From Nemania diffusa (Eukaryota; Ascomycota; Sordariomycetes; Xylariales; Xylariaceae): a stretch of DNA of 64,000 bases. The stretch covers positions 1,442,501-1,506,500 of the forward strand of contig JBBPUQ010000003.1 of assembly GCA_038501195.1 (NCBI GenBank). The letters run 5' to 3'. Under the pieces are notes generated by a model. That model was not told the DNA's origin, did no database searches, and was given only the letters and a program-made list of their open reading frames with translations. Shown here piece after piece: positions 1-9,558 of this stretch. How positions within the stretch are numbered: the stretch's first letter is position 1; each line of letters opens with the position of its first letter. Both the position numbers and the translations under genes were made by a program.

Positions 1-2
1 CA

Positions 3-923
3 AGACAAGATAAAGGAGGAAAACTACCAAGTGAACTATTACCTAACTTGCTAGAACTACCTGTTCAGGGACAAGTAAATCACACCAAGTACATCAAGGT
101 TAGCAATGTTTACATTGATGCCGTAAAAGCCTTGTTCCAAGATATCCGACAGAGGACTGAACTGGACTATCAACGCCACGCCTCTCAGCCTCAGGGGTTT
201 GAGCTAAAGGTTCTCTTGTCACGACCCGAAGGATTTTCCGAGACACTCGACGACTCGGATCGAACTTTTAGTTCGGGTAGTCATGTCGAGGAATGGGACG
301 CTGAAGACTTAGAATGGGCTATCACGGAAATGCAACCTGTCCTAGATTCCAGCGTGAATATAACGGAGGTTGACTCGAATACCACACTGTTTCGTGTCCA
401 GCGCCTTACCAGCATTACAAATTGGTCGAAACAAGGCCATACTTCTATGCTCTACGAATACAACTTGAAGGCCACGAGTGCAAATGTTCGCAATATCAAG
501 CTTTGCCATATTCAGTTGATTACCCCGCTAGAATGGAGAGATCTTAATGGGCGCCTACTAATAAAGATTGAACTTGCAGATGCAAGACATCCGAATCTCT
601 ATGCCATTGATGCAACACAAGAGGATCCAGCTGGCCGACTTGCTATCAAACTAACCCCGCAATTTGATTCTCATAATGACATTTTGGGATCATATTACCA
701 TACCGCAAGTGGTATTCGTGCTGTAGCAAAAGCTAACACCTTAGCAGACAAGTTGCTCGATGGCGCAGCTAATAGAGAAATCGCGGAAAAGGCTCGTCGC
801 TTTGTATACCTAGAAGCACAACGAAAAGAGTACCTTCCACAACATCTCCAGAGATTTTGGCACGGGGGCTATAGCGCAGATGTTCAGGATGAGCTAGCTA
901 GGGTAGGGGGTAGCCAAGGGTGA
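3..923 (+). CDS. Unrecognised protein, 3' part only
   Basis: An open frame runs from the window edge to a TGA at 921-923, about 306 codons. There is no ATG near its beginning and the frame is already open at base 3, so the start lies outside the window or in an upstream exon. The product is soluble-looking, of mixed charge and without obvious membrane segments. It has an acidic stretch (EEWDAEDLEW) near one third of its length and a charged helical tail (EIAEKARRFVYLEAQRKEYL) near the end. I do not recognise the family. A 920-base stretch without stops and with ordinary amino-acid composition supports real coding, but it lies 1.3 kb from a mutated transposon. It could therefore belong to an accessory or repetitive gene, and I assign no function. 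Confidence 0.5.
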   Translation, partial: RQDKGGKLPSELLPNLLELPVQGQVNHTKYIKVSNVYIDAVKALFQDIRQRTELDYQRHASQPQGFELKVLLSRPEGFSETLDDSDRTFSSGSHVEEWDAEDLEWAITEMQPVLDSSVNITEVDSNTTLFRVQRLTSITNWSKQGHTSMLYEYNLKATSANVRNIKLCHIQLITPLEWRDLNGRLLIKIELADARHPNLYAIDATQEDPAGRLAIKLTPQFDSHNDILGSYYHTASGIRAVAKANTLADKLLDGAANREIAEKARRFVYLEAQRKEYLPQHLQRFWHGGYSADVQDELARVGGSQG

Positions 924-2225
924 TAGCCGTTGGGCTGCTAGTCACCATAGGTGGCTACGTCCGTAAGCTTGTTAGCTGTGCGTACACCCACTACTTGTAT
1001 AATATCTTGTAAACCTTAGAGAGGGCCTTTTTGCTTGTTAATTGTATATCTTTCTCCCTATACTTAAAAATTCCTTCGTTCTGGCGGCGTCGAGCTAGGC
1101 TATGCCCTGCTGTCTTTTGTGGCGTCAGGTTAGGGGCTGACACCATGAGAACGTTATTACCACGCGGTCAGACTGGGAAGCAGTAACCGGCGTTGTCCTG
1201 GACTATATAAGGTATGTCTTCTAGTATATAGGAAATTAAGAGATTCTTCTTGGCAGTGGACGGGTCGCAGTTGCTGGAGCGTCTTATTATGCTCACCACC
1301 TAGGGGGACCCGTGTTTGGGACATGTTGTTGACAGCGTTGTTAGCAGTATTTCTATGCTTATACTGAAGGGCTAATCTAACATTGTGCTGGTCAGGTTTA
1401 GGTAATTCAGTTCTAATCTTTTCGACCTGTACATTGTTATATCGTACGCAGTGTTACGAGAAAATATACTGTCACAGCAATGTTATAATAACAGCAGGTA
1501 TAACTAAAAAAAAGTGGCAGTTCGGATCTAGCAACAAAATCTAGCCATGCAGTTCCAGGTTGCTACAACACTATTATAATAAAATAATGAAAAATTCGAT
1601 AGGGTGACGTAGGAAACATGCGAATTCCAGCGTGTCCTAAAACTGGGTGCCCCCCTATAGGTACCTAGGCAGCAACAGTCCTTTTATCAAGGCTTGCATT
1701 GCATTAAACCCACTGTACGACCTCTTTGCAATGGTATGCTAGGTAGTAGATGATTGGGTATGTGATTATAGGTACTCGGCTGGGGAACATGCTGATATAA
1801 AATATATCTAGACTTAATTCAGAGTAAACACTCTAGGGTACCTATGTACTTAATATGATGCGAGATGCTTTCCTTACGTACCTACATACATGTATGTATT
1901 AACTAACGAACTTGCCGCTACTTATTAAATGACTTACAAGTAGAGTAACAAGGTATTCTGTATGAGATACACTAATAAACGTGTTATCGGAGACAAATAT
2001 TACTGTTTTATTAGGTGTATTGTTATATAAGAAACCGGGTTACTCCACTTACAACATAGTCACGGAGTTGAAACAGCACTTGATGAGGTAATTCATACAT
2101 CAATACAACATGTAATACTGCGTACATGTAGTAGACTACCTAGGTACGTTATTAGGTACCTTACTCTTGGTAATTTTTCTTTAGGTAGCTCCTGCTTTAA
2201 TCACGCAATAGCTATTGTGTACTTA
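924..2225. other. Intergenic, increasingly AT-rich
   Basis: No open frame of note on either strand. The stretch becomes AT-richer to the right and carries several copies of the short motif family TACCTAGGTA/TAGGTACCTA (for example near 1660-1668 and 2139-2160). It ends at the TA dinucleotide flanking the transposon. Confidence 0.6.
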
Positions 2226-2261
2226 CAGAAGTTGGGGTCGAATTCAAAAGTAACGCTAAAA
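2226..2261 (+). repeat. Left terminal inverted repeat
   Basis: The outer 22-24 bp match the right end exactly after reverse complementing. The next dozen bases match only if several G-to-A and C-to-T changes are allowed (AAAAG against AAGGG, GCTAA against GCCAA, AAAAAA against AAGGAA). The repeat is therefore at least about 36 bp long, with its inner part mutated. Confidence 0.8.
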
Positions 2262-5095
2262 AAACTAGCCATATATAAATAAAATAACCCAACTGTGACA
2301 CTAATATATATAGCTTAAACAACTTAAAATAAGGCAAGCTTTTTATCTTACTAAATTAATAAATAAAATATAGCAACTATTGTTGATTTGTGTTATAAAG
2401 TGTTTTAAATTAATGCTATAATATTAAATTAAAATAGTTTAAAAATTTGATTTAAATATATACTTTTAAGTGCTTTTTTTTTATTTTAAAAGTTTAACAA
2501 AACTTTAAATAGTTTAAAAAACAAGCTATAGTTTTAACAGCATTATTAAACTACTTTTAAAAGCTAAAATATATAACTATTGCTTTAAAAGCTTTATTTT
2601 TATTAAATATATAAAATTAGCTTTAAGCAAAAACAAAAAATCTATATTAAATAAAATTAAAAAAAAAAAAATTGTAAAAATTTTAACAGCTAATTAAGCT
2701 AGCTGCAAGTTTTTTATATAAACTTTTGCTAATATATTTTATTAAAAAAAAAGTAAAAATTACAAAAGTTATAATAATATAAAGCAAGTTTTAAAAATTA
2801 CAATATTATAATTTTTTATAAAAAAAAGCTTTAAAAATATTAAATTAACAACTAAGCTAAATTTAATAATTTTAAATTATATTATTTGCTTATTTTTTTA
2901 TTTAAAAATTAAAAATTAAACTTTAAACTAGTAAAAAAAGATCGTTTAAAATAACAAAACTTTTATATATTTTCAATAATAACAAAAATATCAAAAAATT
3001 TAAAAAAAAACTTACAAAGTTTTTTATTTTACAATTATTAAAAAACAATAAAAAAGCTTTATAAATTATATGTTTTAAAGCTATATATATTAATATAAAA
3101 TAAAACTTTTATATATTTAGCTTATATAAACTGTAGTTTTTTAAAAGTATTATAAAGCTATAATAAATAAATATAACGCTGCTGCTAAACTTGTTGCTAA
3201 AACTATTTAAAAATTTAAATATAGCTTTAAAAAACTTGATATAAATTGCAATAAAAACAATAAAAAAGCTAAATAAAAATTTAACAATAAAACAAGTACT
3301 TAAATATAAAAAAGCAAAACTAAAAATATTAATTAAATAAAATATTATAAAAAAGTTTTAAAATTGCTTTTTATACTTTATATATAAAAATTATAAACAA
3401 AATATTTAAAATAACACTTTATTGCTTAAAAAAATAACACTTTACTATATATGTTATTATAATATAAAAAAGTTTAAAAAAAAATAAAGTTTTAAAATTT
3501 TATATAATTTTTTAACTTTTTTAATTTTTTTATTATTAAAAACTTATAGTTTTAAATAAAAATTTTAACTAAAAATGTTAATAAAATTAAAAATAAAAAA
3601 AAAATAACTACAGTTTAAAAAAAAAATAACAAAATCTTTTTTAAAAAGTTTATAAAAAAAATATTAAAAAAATTAAAAAATATATATAATAAATAATTTA
3701 TTTATATAAAAAAAATAACTATAAAAAAATATTTAGCTTTTTAATTTTTATAAAACTAAAAAATTAAATAATTAACTAAAAATTCAATAAATTAAAAAAA
3801 CTATAAATTAGTTATAAAAAAACTATAAAAAGTTTATATAGTATATAAAAGTCTTTAAAAATTAAAATCTAGAAAAAAAACAGTTTAAAATAGCTAATAT
3901 TAAAACTTTTTTAGAAACTTTTTTTAAAAAAAATTAAATTTTAAAAAAGTTTTAAAAAAGCTTTAAAAAAGCTTTAAAAAAGTTTAAACTTTTAAAAAAG
4001 TTTAAAAAATCTAGCTAGCTATAATAAATTGTAATAAACTACTTTTTTAATTTATATTAATAAAAATTTGTTAATATTTAAATTAAATTTTTTATTAACG
4101 CTTTTTTTTTATATAATTATTATTTTAACTTTTTTGTTATATTTAAATAGCTTTAAATATATTTTTTAATAAAGCTTTAATTTAGTTTATTTTTTATATA
4201 TAATATAATTTAATTTAAAATTTATAAATATAAAAACTAAAAAGTTTTTATTAAAATAAAAAAGTATTTAGTTTTTTAAAAATATTTAAAAAGTATAAAT
4301 TTCATTTAAAATAAACAGTTAGCTATTTAAAACAAAATTGAAAATATTTAAAAATATTTATATTAACTAATAAAAATATATATAAAATAAATATATATAA
4401 ATAATTTAAAAAAAAAATATAATTAAAGCTTTTTTAGCTGTTATAATTAATGCAGTAGCTAATAAAACAGAATAAATTTTTATTAATATTTTTAATATTA
4501 TTAATAAAGTTATAAATTTATTAAAAAAATCAAATATAAAAGCTATAATTAAATTAAGTTAATAAAAATTAATAGTTTAATTGTTAAATATACATTTTTA
4601 AAAAGTTAAATATTATTAATAAGTTAGATATAAATTAATTAATTAAAAAAATAAAAAAAAGTAAAAACAATAAAACAACAAAAAAAAAAATAGCTAAATT
4701 GATTAAACGGTTTATTTAATAAAAATAAATTAACTAGAAATAGTTTAAAAGTAGTTTTTTATATAAATTTAATAGTAGATTGTTTTAAAAAAATTAACAA
4801 AGTACAAAAATATTTAGCTCTTTAAATTATACTTTTGCAATCAATTTATTTTTATATTATTGCTTCAAAAAAACAACAAAAAAAAACGCAGTTTGTTCAA
4901 AATTAGCTATATTGAAAGCTTCAATTAAGTCTATACAATTAAAATGATCTAAAAGTTTTAAAAAAACGCTTACATGACTGATTACCCTTAAGAATTCGTT
5001 GATTGCTTATGTTTACACTAAATTTAGGTGGGGCAAAGAGCAGGAACTGTACAGGGGTGGGGCGTAACTAATGATTACACACACTGTAGCCGTTT

Positions 5096-5131
5096 CCTTG
5101 GCGTTACCCTTGAATTCGACCCCAACTTCTG
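5096..5131 (-). repeat. Right terminal inverted repeat
   Basis: Reverse complement of the left end, followed by the TA target duplication at 5132-5133. This copy keeps the G and C bases that are lost in the left copy, so it probably shows the ancestral state. Confidence 0.8.
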
Positions 5132-5133
5132 TA

Positions 5134-5918
5134 CCCTGGCACAGTACCTCCTCTAAGGCTCTATTTGTGGGCCAGCCACTTTTAAGTACCGCGCTAGTCT
5201 AAGTACAGTACTGGTAGTACCTACTTGGGGAAAAGGTAAAACAAAGTGCGGGTAAAAAGAGGTAAGTAGGTAATAAAGGCGCGCCTCGAATTCTTTTCTT
5301 CTTTTTCGCGTCGCGTGGCTTATCTCAATCAATATAATACCTATCCCGACCAAGGTCTCAATCGATTAGGACTACGCATACTTGATTGTTCAATTCCGCT
5401 GCCCGCGCCTTGAAATCGAGCCCCCCGCCAAACCAACCATCGCAATTATCTTGATTACCATCCCGATCTCATTGCAGATTGCAGCATACATCTCTGCCAC
5501 GACCACTTCTCCGTCAACCTGCAGCAGACTTTTCTGTCTCTTTTTATTGATGATCCCCGCTGGGTTGCCCGCTTGCGACAAGTAAATTGAGGGTGTCTCT
5601 ATAATCGGCGCGAAGTTGCGACGAAGACTGACTACCTTAGGTAGGTAGACCAAGACCAAGACCAAGACCAGGACCAGGACCAGGACCAGGACCAGGACCA
5701 AGACCGAGCTCAACCTCCCACCACAAGCACCACCACCACCACCACCTCACCCACCCTGCATCATCTTGCGCATCAAGTCTTGGCCTTCAGCCTGCTATAG
5801 AGTACTTCCGCCTTGCGACAGACTGCAGCCCTCTGCGGCTCATAACTCCCGCTCCACATTCAAACCACCTCAATCGAGCGAGTGTCATGGGTCTTGCCTG
5901 ACCACAGCCTCATTAACC
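5134..5918. other. Upstream region of the forkhead gene
   Basis: Normal composition resumes abruptly after the transposon. The stretch holds a hexamer minisatellite (5651-5704), a CACCAC run (about 5728-5748) and pyrimidine-rich sequence up to the Fkh2 start, consistent with a promoter and 5' leader. No supported gene. Confidence 0.5.
5651..5704. repeat. Hexamer minisatellite, nine units
   Basis: Nine perfect 6-bp units: three CAAGAC, five CAGGAC, then one CAAGAC. It lies about 215 bp upstream of the Fkh2 start codon, in the presumed promoter or leader. Copy number is likely to vary between strains. Confidence 0.9.
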
Positions 5919-8099
5919 ATGCCTCCCTCCTCCAAGCGATCCCAGAGGGCTCGTCGGGCCCGGGATAGAAGTCACAGCCCTGCTGTCGCTGAGCCGTCGT
6001 CGCCTTTGCGCCCTGTCAAGCGACGAAAGAAGGTCTGTCTTTATATGTCTTACCCACTTCCGCATTACTAGCTGTGCTGACCACATTTCTACATTAGGCT
6101 GAAGAGCCGCCGTCCGAGCCTCTCGAGGAGGAAAGTTCAAGTTTGACGATCGACGCGTCCGCTGCTGACGGCGCCGAATTTGGAGCCGATGTAGATGCCG
6201 AAGACGACGACAACTTGGTCACCCAGGTCGCGCAATCTCTACGCAGCCTTCCTACGCATGCGAGCAAGGACCATGCCAATGCCATTCATGAGTCCAACAA
6301 GGGCATCGCCGCCTATGCCAAGATAGCAGCACAGGACTGGACATACTACATCAAATCTACGTCTGTCAACATCGGAAGAAACACCGACGCCCAAGACCAA
6401 GATGATCCCACTTTCGTTCACATCGATCTTGGTCCGTCCAAGACATTCTCGCGTCAGACTGCTATGATTTACTTTGACCCCGAACTTGGAAAGTGGTTCC
6501 TTCAAGCGAAAGGTCGCAATGGTCTCAGGGTCGACGATGAAATTGTGCGGAAATCAGATGATCCCCATTGCCTCGGCAGCGGCGAGGTCATCGAGATCGG
6601 TGGTCTAGAAATGATGTTCGTCCTACCTGCTAACTTCGGTCGCGTACGTGTCAACCCTAAATATCTGGAACAAGCGGGCATTATCCCTCCCTCGAACGAC
6701 TCCAGAACCGCCCTTCCACCCCTCCCTTCCTCGGACCAGCCGTCCTCACATGTCGCTCGGGGAAGCACACACTCACGCGGTCAAAATAACCAACAACCCA
6801 TCGCTCCAGCACCACCTGACTACAAGCGCCCCGGCACGCCGCCGTCCGCTAAGAGCCGTGTCCCAGCATCCCAGGCGAAGACCCCAGCCCACAACCCTAT
6901 AAGCAGCCAAGACGATATAGATTTGGCCAAAGACGAGAACAAGCATATCAAGCCGCATTATAGCTACGCCCAGCTCATAACCCAAGCTATTGTCGGTGCT
7001 CCTGGTGAAAAGCTCAACTTGGCTGGCATTTACTCGTATATTACAGAGAATTATGCCTACTACAAGCACCAACCTGTAGCTGGTTGGCAGGTGAGCATCT
7101 CTCCATAATGCGTATTGCCTAGAATTCATACTAACATTGCCTTTAGAATTCAATCAGGCATAACTTATCGTTGAACAAGGCCTTCAGCAAGGCCCCTCGA
7201 TCTACCGACGAGCCTGGGAAGGGTATGAAGTGGGAGATTGTCCCTGACCACCGTGCTGAGATGGTCCGAAATTGCTGGAGAGGCGGTCGAGGAGGCCACC
7301 GTGGTTCTTCTGCCCCTTCGTCTCCGAGCCAGCCTAGCCAAATGACTTATATCACATCGGGACCTAAAGATATGGCTAGCAAAGAGCCTGGCTCGACTCG
7401 CAAGCGGAAGGCAGTTTCACCTGCTACTTCGCCACCCCCCCGAATGTCGTTGATCCAGTCCCAAGTAACTCCTGACCGGAGGCTTCTCGCCAGAAGCCTC
7501 CATGATGACAGTCCGCTTCCGCGTGGCAATAAACGCCTGCAGCAGTCTAGCTCCTTTGCCGATATTCCTCAGTCGCCGCCGGCTTTGTCATCTTCGTATC
7601 TTCCGGACGATGGAGCCTCTTTTGTGACACCGGCACCACAACGTCTTCATCCCAGACTTGCACCTCCTAGTACCGCACAGAGACCGAGTCAACACATGCC
7701 AACAAGTTCACCTGCTCCATTCTGGAAGTACATTGATATTCATAGCACACCTCTCAAGCCGCCTTACGACGTTAGTCCCACGAAGCCCTCTGCTGGCCTT
7801 CCCAACAGCAGCAGCCCACCACCACACAGACGCATTGATCATTCGCCTACAGCGAGCCCGACACGAACTTCCCGAGGAAATACCCTGGAGCGGGTAACAG
7901 CTGTCGAGAAGATTGAGGAGGACAACGAGGAAGAAGGCGAGTATGATCTGACTAAGTAAGTAACCCTATAAATTACATCGAATCAACATCTTAAGAAAGT
8001 GCTAACGATCCTACCAGAGGGTTTCAAACCATTGGATCATTTCACGCAGCTCCTGGTTTTGGGTCAAATACGATCCACGCTGCAGGGGCTAGCAAATAG
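5919..8099 (+). CDS. FKH2: Fkh2-type transcription factor (FHA plus forkhead)
   Basis: Four exons (5919-6032, 6098-7090, 7147-7955, 8018-8099) give 665 residues with consistent phases. The ATG has a good context (AACCATGCC). An arginine-rich tail (VKRRKK) closes exon 1. A forkhead-associated phosphothreonine-binding domain lies at about 118-215, with [15 protein letters not shown] and GRNGLRVDD visible. A winged-helix forkhead domain covers about 322-408, with [26 protein letters not shown] and, across the intron, GWQ joined to [13 protein letters not shown]. The C-terminal third is serine/proline-rich with many SP/TP sites. FHA-forkhead architecture is specific to the yeast Fkh1/Fkh2 family, which drives G2/M and, in filamentous fungi, developmental transcription in the nucleus. 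The last exon ([11 protein letters not shown] start) is short; I inferred it from the GTAAGT donor and frame continuity. Confidence 0.93.
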
Positions 8100-9558
8100 A
8101 TTAACGTCTAGGTAATAGTATAGTATACTGGCGGTTGCCCCAGCCAACGAGGTGGAAATTTTCGTCGTCAAGACACCCTGCAGTGTTCCTTAGCTTATTT
8201 CTTCGCATGGGTATCGGTTTGCATCTAGGTTTGAGCATACGAATCAAGAACGATTCTATAGGGGCCAGGTGGAGCATGGGTTTTCCCGGAGGCTTTGGTG
8301 GGAAGCGTTGCATTTTTTACTATGGGCATGTTTGCTGCTCGCATGAGGCTATTCATGGCCTATTTGAACCGACTTGAATGCTTGAATCTCTGCTTTAAAA
8401 TGAGTTGGTGGCATCCGGTATCAGAATGGGAGGGAAAACCCAAAGATAGAGGGTATGTTCATGCGGTTGATACGACTTGTTGAACCCGATCTTCCATGCC
8501 AGCATCGTCTCTACATGCCCAGGTCGCTAGGTATGGCGTGCATTATGTAGGAGTCACGGTTTACCAATGGTTGTAGGTGGAGGTTACCGGATGGTCAAAA
8601 TCGTCTGCGAATGTGGGCAAACTTGAGACTAGAAAGACAAAAAAGATAAAGCGCAAGCAAGATTTGTCAACGTATGCGGCGCCTGCCAACTATCTGCTGT
8701 AAAAACTCTCTAAGTCTAATCGCGTCGGGATCGAGATAGGAGCTAGACAAGCTAGCTATCTAGATCGACGCTGCCCTGTCGTACCGCGGCATTTGTATCC
8801 TATGCAAAAAAATGAATAGCAACACTGGCTGCTCTGTTCTCGCACGTCGTGAAATAGGTATTGCGTTCTTATAGCTGAATATTTTCTTTCTGGTGGAAGA
8901 GATGCTTGTCTAGAGAAGTAGATAAGCTTCTACCGTGGGTAAGTAGTCCAAACAAGTGAAAGCGAGGACAAGAAATGTAAAGACTAATCATGAAATAATA
9001 AATCAACACGCTCTTCTGCCTTTTGAACTGATTTTTACGCCTCGTGCCGAGCTAACAGTTCAAATGCACCAGTAATGAGTAAAACTAGAGAAGTAGGAGT
9101 GAAGAAGGTCTATAATACCTATGCAGTATTTATACATGGCATGATGATGTGTACGAGAGGGGATTGGACAAGACGACCGACCACTCCCGGTTACGCCGAA
9201 CCAGACCACACCAGACTAAACCCTCCGCCAGCTCCAGAAATTTCCCCCTTTTATTCTTTTCCCATTCCGTCCGGCCCGAAAATGCAATGGTGTGTGTGAT
9301 AGTTGCGATGTCATATGACGGCGTGTTGGGAAAGCTGAGCATAATAGTATATACAATACGTCGTGTATGTTTAAACACCCTCCGGATAGGGGTAGGATCT
9401 CTGCCCGCTTGTAGGTAGGTTCCGTATGAATGCTTTTGACTCCCCTTATCATGCAGCCAAATACAAGACGCCATACCCCCCCTATAATGAAATGGCCAAT
9501 TTCCAGATATAATCCTTTGCCTAGTCAACTAGTCTATTGGGCGTATCAAGGCTTGTGA
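8100..9558. other. Convergent intergenic region
   Basis: Shared 3' space of Fkh2 (+) and Clu1 (-). It contains AT-rich 3' UTR-like sequence, including an AATAAA at 8997-9002. Overlapping open frames on both strands near 9130-9528 look like chance. No supported gene. Confidence 0.5.

Larger units (their letters stand above)
2226..5131. mobile_element. TA-flanked terminal-inverted-repeat DNA transposon, hypermutated
   Basis: The left end reads CAGAAGTTGGGGTCGAATTC and the right end is its exact reverse complement. TA stands immediately outside both ends (2224-2225 and 5132-5133). Terminal inverted repeats plus a TA target duplication are the hallmark of the Tc1/mariner/pogo (Fot1-type) group. 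The element is 2906 bp, longer than a simple 1.3-2 kb member, so it may be a larger pogo-like copy or carry an insertion. From about 2260 to 4925 the interior is almost wholly A and T, with no open frame, so no transposase can be read. Outward from there, the right-hand 200 bp have normal composition. Differences between the two ends are all C-to-T or G-to-A type, with the left end as the mutated copy, as expected of repeat-induced point mutation. The copy is dead. Confidence 0.8.

Noticed and set aside
2260..4925. Centromere-like or mitochondrial DNA insertion as explanation of the AT block
   Set aside because: The block lies within exact inverted ends flanked by TA, and differences between ends are transitions, so a mutated transposon explains it better; no mitochondrial gene or RNA motif was seen.
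5390..5713. Minus-strand frame with repeated leucine-valine
   Set aside because: The repeat is merely the translation of the hexamer minisatellite; no promoter, homology or conserved start.
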